A stretch of DNA of 64,000 nucleotides from Tetranychus cinnabarinus. Lineage: Eukaryota; Arthropoda; Arachnida; Trombidiformes; Tetranychidae. Both the position numbers and the translations under genes were made by a program. The DNA lies in the NCBI GenBank assembly GCA_022266195.1, contig WHVY01000001.1:21142001-21206000 (forward strand). The letters are read 5' to 3'. How positions within the stretch are numbered: the first letter of the stretch is position 1; each line of letters begins with the position of its first letter. Of the stretch, positions 52,032 to 64,000 are shown one piece after another. The notes under the pieces are model-generated. The model saw nothing but the letters and a program-made list of their open reading frames with translations, did no database searches and was not told the origin of the DNA.

Positions 52032-55000
52032 CAAAATGGGTGATTATGAAGTGAAACCATTCTCATGTAAGAGTTAATCTGATCCCGAATTCATTGTTTT
52101 CAAGGGAAAAAGTTTTTTCAACATTCGTTTCTCTTGAAAAGCTAAATATTGGTAAAAGTAAAAGTATCAATGGAGAATTGAGTCTCAATTTTGCAATGGA
52201 ATTTCGTCAAGAGCAACAAAAATTCTTATAATTTCACAAATCTACAGTCGACTGGACCGGATGATATTAATAAAGAAAATGAGTTGAGCAGAGTTAATAT
52301 GGACTATTAACCCGATCCAAGTGAAAGCCATTAACATTCACTTGTAATGGTTGTTGAATGAAAATAATGATAACTTGTGACACATTTGAATACCAAGAAT
52401 ATCTTTGAATATTAAATCGCAATGGACTGTTGAAAGGCTTTTTCCACCTTCGCAGAGTAAATATAACTTGAACAATGTTTCCATAGGAATGATGAATATG
52501 ATGATCAAGGGGGCAAAGAATGGAAAGTGATGATGGAAAGTTGTCCAGGGAAACAAAAGGGAACAACAACATTGGAAAAATATTTTCATCCAAAAGATGA
52601 TTATGATGGAAGAGAGTGAGGAAGAATAGCGACTAAATTATTTGCATTTATTCATCTTGTTGACCCCTTTTTGTTCATCTTTCCTGGCATATTGTCATCT
52701 TTACATTTTCCTTCTTGTTTTTACTATGTTAACTTGTTTCCGGTTCACTTGTCTTCTCTCCTCATCATCATCATCTTTTTGACGGGCAACAATAACAAAA
52801 GGTTCACTTGTAAAAGGGTGAAAGATGAACGAGTGAAAAAAAAGGTTATGATGGTGATGATGCTTTTATATGCTATCAACATTCAGAGTAAATTGATTTT
52901 CACTGTAAAAATGAAAAATCTTTTTCTTCTCTCACTTTTTTGCACACTCGATTGGTAACAAATATTTTCCCATTAACCTTTGCCATCATTTTTTGTCTCC
53001 TAATTTCCTAATTTTTACTTGCAATTCATGAAAATTCATCAGTCAAATGATGCAAAGAAAAAGATTCCAATGAACAAAATGATCCATCACTTTCAATATT
53101 GAATCTCGTTTTTTTGTCAAATCTTTCCTCTTAGCTTTACTTTTTAAGTCATTTTTTGTCATCACTTGCATCACTTGAGTACTTCATGTGACAGCATTTA
53201 GAGTGATATTAAAATGAGCAAGAATATGAGTGAGAGAAGAAAATGAGAGAAAAAATTTTGTTCTTTCGATCTCTTTGGTTTGGATTGATGAGCATTAAAG
53301 TAGCAAGTCCTTCAAAGGTCAATTGGTTCAAGTGAAAGTTTCTTTTGGTGTAAATGATGAGCTTGAGATGAACATACAAGGTAGGAAAACAGAGGAAAAT
53401 GGCAATTTATTGATGACAAATAAACTTGTCTCATCATGAGACTTGGTCATCATTTTCATTGTTTGTTTATGGCGAAGATGGAAGATAAAGGTTATCATTG
53501 AGATTATTCTGTAAATATCAATTTTCAGCCTTTGAGTTGAAAAGATTTTCCATTTGTTCCGTTTCCGGAATTTACTGGGTAAACGTTGACTGAATTTATT
53601 TAAATATTCAATGAATTATCAATTGGAGTGAGAAACTCGGAAAAGTTGTTCGCTTGGAACATTATTTAGCTTTATAATGTTGCAAGGAAATAAACATTCA
53701 GCAACTTACAGCATCCATTAGGAAAGGTTGTCATTATTATTATTAGTGTTAGTATTTTTATCACTCCAACTGGCAAGTTGAGGAAATAATTCGATAATCT
53801 TTTGTTGTAAAGGATAAATGGATAACTGGACTTGTGATATGAATAATATGATTGGGCCAAGAAGAGAGAAGGAAAAGGATGGAAAAGATGATTATTCTCT
53901 TGATGAGAATCAAGATGAAAATGATGAGAAAAAGAGGAAAAAGTGATTGTATGATGAATATAATGATTAAAGAAGAAGAAGAAAAAAAAGATGGAAAAGT
54001 GGAAACATTGTTTAGCTGTTAGAGTGACCTTAACTTGAATGAATCTTTTGATTGTGGTCAAAAGCATCTTGACAAGCAAAGTGAAACAACAACAGTAAGA
54101 TGATGATAATGATGATGGCGAAAAGAGAATTATCTCATTTTAACAACAAAAAGATATTCACATCTAAATATCTGTGGATGAATTTTTGTCGACTCAGTTT
54201 TGCTTGAAGAGAGAGTGAGAAAAAATGGCCAAAAAAAGGGCTTTTTTTGCTCTTCTAATGAATCTTGAGAATCACTTTTCATCTTAACAGAAGCATCATG
54301 AGTAGCAAGCAGCAGCCACTCATCTCGATAAGTCATTTAATGCAGATAAATCGCCTCAACAAATCTTGGGCTACAAGAAGCGCAAAGTTATATTTATATT
54401 CAGTATCGCCTTGACATCATCTTAACTCTCTCTCTTACTCTGCTTGTGGTATCTTTAGTATTAAATTTGATGCTTGTTTTCACAGCATCTTCTTCATCTC
54501 TTCACTCATCATGAAAAAAATATCCATCTTCACTTGAAATGTTTCAAACATTTTTTTTTGTTCTTGTCCTTTTGTTAAGTGATTGCAAAGTTGAATGAAA
54601 AAAGTTGAAAGTGATCAAAATTGTTCAATCATTGAAATGAAGCTGAAGCAACTTGAAAATTCGAGTGACAAAAATAGCGTCGGTGGAAATGCTAATGAGA
54701 ACGTCAGATGAAAATGATTATCATGATGAAAATTAATGAGATAAATAGTATAATAGATGTAATAGGTATAAACAGGGGTTTGAAATATAAAATGAAATAT
54801 CCTATTAAATTCAACTAAACTAGATTTATGGTATAATAAATTTAAGATCCCATCAAGCTTAAGGTTTTTTTTCTTGCTCTTTTCAGGCTTACATCTTCAC
54901 TTGCTACAAGCTCATCCTCATCTTGTTCATCATCATTTTCATCTTTTCTCTTCTTCTGAGGCTTCACCAAATACCACAAAACCAACTTATTTAGGTTTTC

Positions 55001-58000
55001 CATAATGAAAAAGAAGGGAAAAGAAGAAAAGTGAGAAACCTTTTTTCTTCTTCTTCTTCTCTCTCTTTACTTTTTGCCAAAAAGTCAAAAAATAAAAACA
55101 AGTTAAACAACCCAAAAAACCAGGTAACTACCAAAAGAACCAATCAAAGGCCAATCTATAGGTGGTAAGATCATCTCGTTTCTCCACTTAATATTCATTT
55201 CATTTTTTCTCAAACACTTTTCTTCTTTTTAATGTTCTCTTCAAATTGCAAATTAAAGTTAATGAAGTGAGGAAAGGCTTTTTGTTAATCTTGAAATTTA
55301 TCGTCAAATTCATCAGACTATTTCATCAATATTGTTCAGAATTTGCTTTTTCTTCGTTTTGCAATTCGTGATTCTAATGAATGATAATTAATTAAATGGT
55401 TTGGTTAATTGGCTTGAGCGTGTGCTGCAAGGTGAGGAGGAAAAAGTTATCACCGGAAATGTAATAAAGAGTAACATGATGTTAAACATTGTCAAGTGAG
55501 ACAAAAAAAAGATGTTCATTGTAAAGAGAGAACCGCTTTTTTACCGTGCAAATGAAGAGGAGAAGTGAAAATAAATAAATATCCAAGTGACCATAAAATG
55601 AGTCTTGAGAGTCTTGCAAGATGTAAGATGAACAAGATGAGAGCAAAAAAGGGAAAAATTAACTGTAAATGGATTGACATTCATTGATGTTCATGGTAAT
55701 GCATAAAGATGATGAACAGGGAAACAAAATTGTTCAACAAGAGAAGAGAAAATAGTTTGCAATATTTTGACAGTTTACTTTCATAGGAAGAGTGAAAAAC
55801 AAAACCAAGAGATGACTTTTTGCTATTATAAGTGAATATTTGTTTCTCTTTTTTTTCTGTAACTTTTCTTGGAACTTTGGATCGCCTTCATCTTGTTGAT
55901 CATCCCTCTTTGTGTGTGTGCTCAAGTCATGGTATGTCATCTTTGATGGATACCAATTTACCAAGAAAACAAGGGAAAAAAGTGACACAGAAGAAGATGA
56001 AGAAGGAAAAAAGATGAACAAGTTTGCTGGCGGTAAATATAAATCGGAAGAAAAAAAAGATTCGATAATAAATCAATCATTTTATTCGTTTTGTCAAAGG
56101 GATTCTGGCGATGCTTGTAATCATTATGAGTATGATAATGGCCATGATGATGGTGATGATGATCAGTTGAAATGCCTTCGTTTGTCCAACGAGTTATTCA
56201 ATGTAACTTATTTTTACACCGCCCTTTAGACTAATTCAGTTCAATGGAGTTCTTTGTGTCAAATGAACAGAGGAAAGATGATGAAGCACTAAATGCTTGG
56301 AAAACATTCAATAAGCCAGAACAGAGGAAAGACCAGTTAACATGAGCAATCATCGAAATGGAAATTCGAAGAGAAAAACTTCTGCAAATGAGTCGCTTTA
56401 GAAATGAAGGTTTTTCCAAACAAAAAATCCATTTTTTTCTCAATTTCGTCGAATTTTTTGCCAATTTAGAAAAGAACTTTTTCTGAAAAAATTGAATTTC
56501 CATTCATGATTCAGAATTTTGAAAAGTCGTCAATTTTTTTCGTTTTCAGAAAATGAAATAAAAGAAACTTTTGTCGCGTTTCATTTTACTTTTTTATTGA
56601 ATGTAAAAAAATCTTTTTGGCTGAGCATTGAATGAACTTTTGATGGACTTTCGAATGTTTTTTTACGAAAAATTGTTTTTTCGCTCTTGAATTGTTTTGC
56701 CTTTTCGCGATTTTCACGGCATCTTCAACTTGAGTTGTAAAAATAACCTCAAGATATTGCGTTTGTCGAACCTTGTCAAGACGAAAATCAATTTTTATCT
56801 CTTTTCTTTCTTCTTCTAATCTAATCATCGCAACTTTGAAGCCTCTCAAGAAATGGATGGAACAGCAAGAAAAGGCGAAAAAATATAAAAACTGTAACAA
56901 TAACAACAATACAGTAATAATAATAGTTATGAGAGTGACAATAAGCTGGCAATAAGGATGATTACAATAAAAATAAACAGAATGCATGGAAAAACACTTA
57001 AATTTTGGAGGAATTAAGGATTGCGATAAAGATGATGATTATGTTTATGATGAGGATGAAGATGAATGTAAATGACAATGAGAAGGAGCGAAAAGACGAA
57101 GCAAAAGGAAAGCGACGCAAAATGGTTACAATGATTAGATTTAGCGATTTGGCTTTTCAAAACTGGTTTACATTATTTTTATTTTGATTTTTTTTTGGGA
57201 AAACATTTGAAAAAGCATTTTATAAGCAATAATATGATGAAAAGGCAACTCATAAAGTTGAGTGAAAACAAAATGGTGAAAACAATGGAAAGGTTTGCAC
57301 TGACAAAACATGACACAAAAAGCGAGAGAAAAGGATTTATCTGTTTCAATTGGAACAAGCAAAGAGAGACAAAATAGTAGACATGAAATTACAAGTTGTG
57401 TTCAGTTGAATGAATTTGAGGTCAGAAGAAGCAAGAAGACAGAAGAAAAATGAATTGAAACTTTTCTCCATTACAAGTCTAAGTTTGAACGGTTAAACAA
57501 CTGGCGACAACCTTAAACTTGTAATCCTGTATCGCTGATCCTTTGCGCTTCCCTGAACTTTTCACTTACAAATTGCATTCATATTTTGAGCCATATTTAC
57601 AATGTTCACCTGTGAGAAGAAAAGAGTTTAATCTTCAAGATTATCTTTCGCACTTGCCTGTGACACCTTTAAAAGGCAATTTTCCATTTTTCCATTTTTT
57701 CTCTTTTCCATTTTCCAAACATTTGGTCAGTTATGATTTAGCCTCGAGTTGATCAAAAATTGTTATCAAGTTAATTACCTTTAGATTCAGCCTACATTTT
57801 TTGGCGCCTACAAAGAAATGAACATTTTTCTTTTTCTCTTTTTTTTCTCTTTTTTTTGATAAAAAACTCAGCAACAGTTGATGGTTTTTGCATGATAATA
57901 ATAATGATAAAAGTTTATTTTAAAAGGTAAAGTTGATGAGAGCTGAATTTTGAGAAATTATTTTGCCTGATTTATCGTTTTACTGGTCACTGGATTAGGT

Positions 58001-59891
58001 TATCTCAAGTATTTTACCTTTATCTTTTTCTTGCTTTCCTTTTCTCATCCTTGGAATTGAATTTTTCACATTTGACTCTCTCTCTCTTCATCTTTGCCTG
58101 ATAAACTTGGAAGAAAGTTGAAGGAGAAGAAACATGAAAAATGTTGATCCTGTCATCAAATTATTGCATGATGTCATGATTTTTCAGTTTCAATGATAAC
58201 TTTCACAAGACGAGTTATAAATTGAATCATTCAAGTTGTCAATGTTTTCATGATCATTTAATTGATTAAAGGTAATAAAAAAACAAAAAGAAATGAAAAT
58301 ATTTAAATATTTATCACTTTTATTTTGCTTTTCCAGTTAACCATTATTCAAAAGGACTGAAGCCACAGAAGAAGCAAAAATAATAATAATAATCAAGATT
58401 CAGAATCCTCCTTTTCCATGTTAGTCCAGGTTAGGGAAGAATCTTCTTTTACCCAAAGAATAACATAAAGACTTTCATACTTATCTTCATCTCCTCCTCT
58501 TCTAATGTCATCATCTTTGTGATGGGAGAGATGAAAATGAGGAGAAGAAGAAAAAAAAGATAATATTGGACTTAATATTTACAGGTTAATCAAGGAACAT
58601 AATATGTATATATTTGTCATCAAGAGACATCATTTGATTGTAAATGCTGATGAAGGATGAGGATAAAGAGATGAAGGCGGAGATGAACCAGAATCTCACC
58701 TTTCATTTCATCTCTTCTCATCAATATTATGTTGACATGTTATCAAGTAAAAATCTTTCCTCATCATTATCATCACTTTGTTAGCAAAAATTGTCAATTG
58801 GCGAGAGTAGAGATGACAAGAGATAATTGAAGATGAGAAAAGATGAAAAGAGATGAATAAGTATCAATTGTAAAAGTCAATCACAGTTAATGGTCAATTA
58901 ACATGTAATCTGAGTTGAGATGAAAAAAAACTGAGCAACTTTCTGCTTCTCCATCGTTCGCACTTGCATTTGTTTTTCCTATTAAAATTGCACTAAATTG
59001 TTGAGCTAATTAATCCTCTGTTAAGTCAATTCATTAACCTTCATGTAAGCCTCAGTTTATTAATCTTTAACTTTTCCTTCTTCTTTCCATCTTTTCACTT
59101 ATAGATGTTCATGTTGAATAGGAGGAGATTCAGGTTGGCGATGAGCTCTGAAGCCACCTTTTTCATCCTTAATTGTAATTAAAAAACGAGAGCAATGATA
59201 ATGATGGAAACTGACGACAAGATGATTTGCAAGTATAATTAATGTTCAATTGTGACCCAAGGTAAGTTTAGGTGTTGAGCTTATTGGAACTTTTGCTTCT
59301 TTCTAATTATTCAAACCTAATAACAGTCATGATTGATTTTTTCATGTTGCTTGTTTTTTTCGTCTTTTCATCTTCTCTTTTTTAACGATTTTTTTGTTGC
59401 TTCTCTTTCAACATTTATTTACTTTTCGTTCATGGTTTTGCTTCCTATCATTCCGCTTATTCCAATGAACAAACAAATGCAATTGGCTGTTGTTTGTGCT
59501 GAGTTGACACGATTCAATCTATCATTATAATAGCTTTTTTTCTTGCTTTCCCATTAAAATTGAATGTTTAATGGCTAATTATGAATGTTTGAGGTTTAAA
59601 AATGAGAAAAGGTGAAACAAAAACGATTGAATTAGAGTAAATTGTATCAACAATGAATAGTCAACTTGGCAATAAAATGCAACTTGACAAACAGCTAATC
59701 ATCGGCTTTAGCGAAAAATTGATTTCTATTGATTCATCTGATTGTGGAATCTTTGATGAGTCAACTTTCTGGATTAACTTTACAATTTGAAAAGTTTACT
59801 CAAAACATTGCGACAAAACATGAGTACGTCAATAGAGATAACATTGTTTTCCGGATTTGGTAACTTTTGAGTTTGACTCAAAGTCTATCCT

Positions 59892-59911
59892 AACCTAACC
59901 CAACCTAACCT
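59892..59911 (-). repeat. Interstitial telomere-like TTAGG tract, second copy
   Basis: Same 20 bases as 51801-51820, including the same variant unit in the same place. The flanks do not align by eye. Confidence 0.55.
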
Positions 59912-60094
59912 GACTAAATGGTCAAAGATAATGGCAAAGTTATCTGATTCATTTTGCAACAAGAAATTAAACCTTTTGTCTAGTCACAAGGTGAAGTGCG
60001 ATAAAAGTTGATTCATAGTTAATCTTGAGCGCAGTTTCCCTTTGACGATGGATAACTTTAACAGTAAAAATTTGAAACAAAATTGAAAAATCAC

Positions 60095-60196
60095 TTTTAC
60101 CTTTCATTGAGAGCTGTAAAAAGGTACAAAAGATGGAAAAGTTGAAAAGGTAAAAATTTTTCTCAATGAAAGTGGTAAAACTTTTCTATACCTTTT
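60095..60196. repeat. Two interleaved imperfect inverted repeats
   Basis: TTTTACCTTTCATTGAGA (60095-60112) pairs with 60161-60180. AAAAAGGTACAAAAG (from about 60117) pairs with about 60181-60196. The order left1, left2, right1, right2 cannot nest as one hairpin. Confidence 0.4.
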
Positions 60197-63100
60197 TGTA
60201 TGCACAAAAATAGCCAATAAAAATGTTAATAAACAATAGTTATTATAATACCAATAATTGGCTAATGTTTCAACTATTTCAGTTTGTCTTTTTTATTACT
60301 TGGCCATTTAGCTTCTGCAAGAAAACATATTGTATTTGGATGCTATATTAACGGCGTTGATTGCATTTGGCCAGAGTAAAGAGAAGTGGCCAAAAAAAGA
60401 CAAAAAAAACAGTCGACTGACAGCTAGGAAAATGAGCATAAAAGTTTAAAAATGAGAGGAACCAAAAGACGAAAATCAAGAGCAAGATGAGGAAGAAGAA
60501 GAAAAAAATTAAACAAAACTAATAATAGTTTATTTTTCTTGTTTCTCTCGTTTTTATCTGTACATTTGTTGTTATCATTTTTGCATTGGTTATCGTTGGT
60601 GAAAGACAAAAGCCGCTCAACTCCCTGTTGCATCCCTAATTGAAGCAATTTTTAAACCATTCAAGATTGTTTATGATACCAAGAATCTTTTGCTTTCTCG
60701 TTTACCTGATTCCCTGTGGCTCTTAATGTCCTCTCTCTTCCCTCCCATCTTGACTTTTCACCTCCTTTACGATACTCTCTTTATCATCACTATCATCATC
60801 TGTGCGATGGACAGAGAGAAAGAGAGAGAGAGAGAAGAAAAAACTTGTTACTTTTTTCCACTTTTACCTTTTTTGGGCAAAAACTTTTTACTCTTTTACC
60901 TTGTTACCTTTCCTCTTCTAATCGATTGCCATTTATTGGTCGACAATTTGACTTTAAAATTTACTCGTAAATACTTTTCACTTTTGCTTCTCTCATCAAT
61001 AATTATAAAGACAAGTTAACTACTTTACTCCACTCTTCATTATCTTCATACTCATTATCATCATAAACTTATTAACGAAAAAAATATTTTTTTCTATTCA
61101 CCTTTCAGTTCGTCAATTGAGCTATTTTTACCCTTTAATTGCACCTTTTACCTTTTACAACTTCGACTTGTGTCACTAATGAAAAAAGTCAAACTCGAAA
61201 ACTTCGATTTCTAATAAAGATCGAAATTTCAATTTCTGAATGAAAAATGTTGAAATGATGTGCAAAAATAAAGCAAAATTGAACTCAAACAAAAAGTTTC
61301 TGAGGATTGAAAAAGAAGCAAAAAATGACCTGAATTTGGAACTAAAAGAAAATTCGAAAAAAAAGAATTGAATGGAAAACATTTTTGTATATTATCCATT
61401 GACCTATAAGTAGATGTTGAACAAGTTTTATTATCATTTATGTTATTATATTTTATAGAAGTAAAAAGATGGGAAAAATGATGAAGGCGGACATGTTGCT
61501 ATTCAGAGTATTCCGAGTTTGAATGGGAAAAGGAGGAGATGGAAGGAGGTTACCAGTTGGTCCATGATAATAAAATATTATTACATGAAACATTATGTTG
61601 CTTGATTAATGGGAATTGCGTTAAACTGTTTACAGCGGAAAATGAAAAGGATTACATTTTTGAAAGGAAAGCAACTGTAAACTAATAATATCATCAACAT
61701 TGTTATCATGATTATTAACCTTGCATTATTAGTGGCATTATCATGCTTATTATATCATCATTATCTTGACTTTTGTTTCACATATTTCATGGAAGCCAAA
61801 TGAGCTTCCATTTAATGAAGTGTTATAATTGAACATTTTTTTCTTCTTCTCGCCACGCAACAGGTTATCACTGAGTTATTGGTGAAGGTAATCATTAGTA
61901 AAATTTGGAGATTTTCGAAATGTTCTTTTTTTGCATTTTCTTTTCTTTCAAATTCTGATGAACATTGCATGGTAAATGATTTTTCACTTGTTCTCCATCT
62001 TTTCCTCTATTAATCAACACTTGAATTATTCAATCTCATGGGAAACTCATCAATCAATTATTGGAAAACTTTTAACATTGAAACTTTGGAATAATCTTTT
62101 TTCATGGAAAAATGAATTTTCCAAATGAATAATCATTTCAAGTCTTGCATATGTTTATAGTTTAGTCAAGTTGCAAGTTTAGCCAAAGAGTTGATCAATG
62201 ATTCAGTCGATTCTTGGGTTACAGAAATTCCCAAGATTCCGTTTTTTCCACTTTTTCAACCTTTTCTTCTTCACTTCCTTTCATCTCACACATTCTGAGG
62301 CAAAGGAAAAAGGTAAACATTTAAATACCTTAGGCAATGTTGAACCTAATATTATCCAGAAAGGTTGAGCAAGAAAAGGTGAAGCAAGGCTTAAGTCTCT
62401 CAGCAAACAGGATAAACTTCATTGGGTAAAATAGTTTTAAAATATTGTTTAAACGAAGAAAATGCGAAAAGAGAAAAAAGAAGAAGAAAAAAAATGTTTC
62501 CTAAAATCATGGAACCGAATCATGATGTTGTGTCAAAAGAACGCACACTTTTCAATACTGAGATTGATTCACCTATCAACCATTATCTATCATCATGATC
62601 ATTATCATCATCAAATTACTTATCACAAGACGCTATCAGTCGCCCACTATTAGAGTTACAGAATAGCTATTCAAATTCCATGAATGGCGAACACACACTT
62701 TTCACGATTTTCGCACAAACAGTTGAACCTTCAGTCTGAATTATTGTAACAACAAATGCAAGTTGAACTGACAAAAAGGTGATGATTTAGGTGACTAAAG
62801 TTGCTTTGATTGTAATAAATTTTACACTTTGAAGGGACATTCATTTGAAAATGTGTTCAAACCATTTCTCATCTTAACCTGAGAATGAAAATTGAGAATG
62901 AAATGTCGAAAGTTTTTTTTTCTCTAAAGAAACATATTTATCAAGTGACAATTGGACTGAATAGACCAGGAAACAGCAGCAGAGTAAAAATGAATTTCTT
63001 TCCTCCAAATGGAATAATAATGATCAGATTTTAAATTTCATGTAAAGAAGAAGAAGAAGAAAAAATGAAAGGAAAAGTACTTTTCAAAGGTCATTATTTT

Positions 63101-64000
63101 GTCACAACACTTGCCAACTGAATGACCCTGTATTGCGAGTCTATTTTTTTCTGTCTTCATCTTCCTTCCATTATTTAGGTAACTGATAAGGGAAAGTTGA
63201 CTGAATATTGATATAAGGAAGGATCGATAAAGATGATCATGATGATGGTCAATGGATGAGATAAGAGTATGAATATGTGTAGATTACATGAACGAAATGG
63301 AAAGCAAATAAGTTTCTAAAGGAAATATATGTGTACATACATATTCTGTTGGCATTTATCTTGGAATAAACTCAGAATTTTATAGATATTGTCATGAAAA
63401 TTTTTCTTCTTCTTCTTCTTCTCTTCTGTTCGGCCAATAAATTGAGATAAAAATGATGATGAGGGATTGAATGAAGAGAAAAAATGAGAAGATAAAGAAG
63501 GAAACATTTGAGTTTTTTTCAAGGAACAGCAAAATGATTTTGGAAACTTTTTTTTCTATTTTATTTCACTTATCCATATAAGGCGAAATAATCTTGAACA
63601 AGAATGGAAAATAAAATATACATGAGAAAATTGTTTCTATTCTATTTTCATCAGCCATTGAACATTCAGATTATTCTTACTTTTTCTTCTTCTTTTGCTG
63701 CTTTTTGCAAAGTGAAAAGACCAGAGTAAGGAGTAAAAACAAAAACCATAATAAACATATTAAAGTGCACATCATGAGCATGGGAACAATTACTATTATT
63801 GAAATTGGCTGGAAAAATCATAATGATAAATTGAGTTACGCCAAATGATTTTGACCTTTTAAATCAAATTATCAGAATCATTTAGAGCAGATGAAAAGGG
63901 AATGCAAAAAAAAGATAATTTTCATGAAATGTTGAACAATTTTCAAATTCAATAAATATTTCTGGACTCTTCAACCAGCAAAGATGGAAATGGTTTTCAA

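Larger units (their letters stand above)
34929..64000. other. 29-kb flank upstream of known spalt exons, no gene recognised
   Basis: I found no domain-bearing exon on either strand. It should hold the spalt N-terminal exon or the long first intron and regulatory DNA. The sequence is AT-rich and strikingly strand-biased, with long TTC/TCT or GAA/GAT triplet stretches. These lack stop codons on one strand and yield empty frames (37703-38179, 50482-50856, 53672-54079, 56586-56987). Other contents are two TTAGG-like tracts, a tRNA-like relic near 51922-52031 and interleaved inverted repeats near 60095-60196. Confidence 0.6.

Overview
This window is nuclear DNA from an arthropod, most plausibly a mite or another chelicerate. 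The evidence is an AT-rich sequence, genes split by GT-AG introns (several only 53 to 74 bases long), a spalt-type zinc-finger regulator, a class A peptide-type GPCR, a secreted protein resembling the arthropod DM4/12 family, and two short TTAGG-like tracts. The species assignment is inference. Nothing bacterial, viral or CRISPR-like was seen.

Layout. 1-561 (+) is the 3' end of a TBC1D22-type Rab GAP gene whose 5' part lies outside the window. 2416-8011 (+) is a three-exon gene for a predicted secreted or membrane-anchored 314-residue protein with a 4.5 kb first intron. 8012-18535 is non-coding and holds a 472-bp mariner-like hairpin element with perfect 183-bp arms. 18536-20520 (+) is a six-exon rhodopsin-family receptor gene of 458 residues. 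24890-34928 (-) holds four exons of spalt, convergent with the receptor gene and encoding 1,637 contiguous residues with nine C2H2 fingers. 34929-64000 has no recognisable protein gene. It is low-complexity, strand-biased sequence that probably contains the missing first spalt exon or exons (or the long intron leading to them) and regulatory DNA.

The genes do not form a pathway. They are unrelated neighbours: vesicle traffic (TBC1D22), a secreted protein of unknown role, a neuropeptide-type receptor, and a developmental transcription factor. All exon models rest on reading phase, consensus splice sites and family similarity. Splice phases are consistent at every junction I propose, and the spliced coding lengths are exact multiples of three.

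The most interesting observations are the mariner-derived perfect hairpin (9466-9937), a divergent in-frame tandem duplication inside spalt that doubles an ALDLTPRNG motif, an unplaced receptor with ERF in place of DRY and a stop-free 72-nt intron, and a gene-poor 29-kb flank upstream of spalt.
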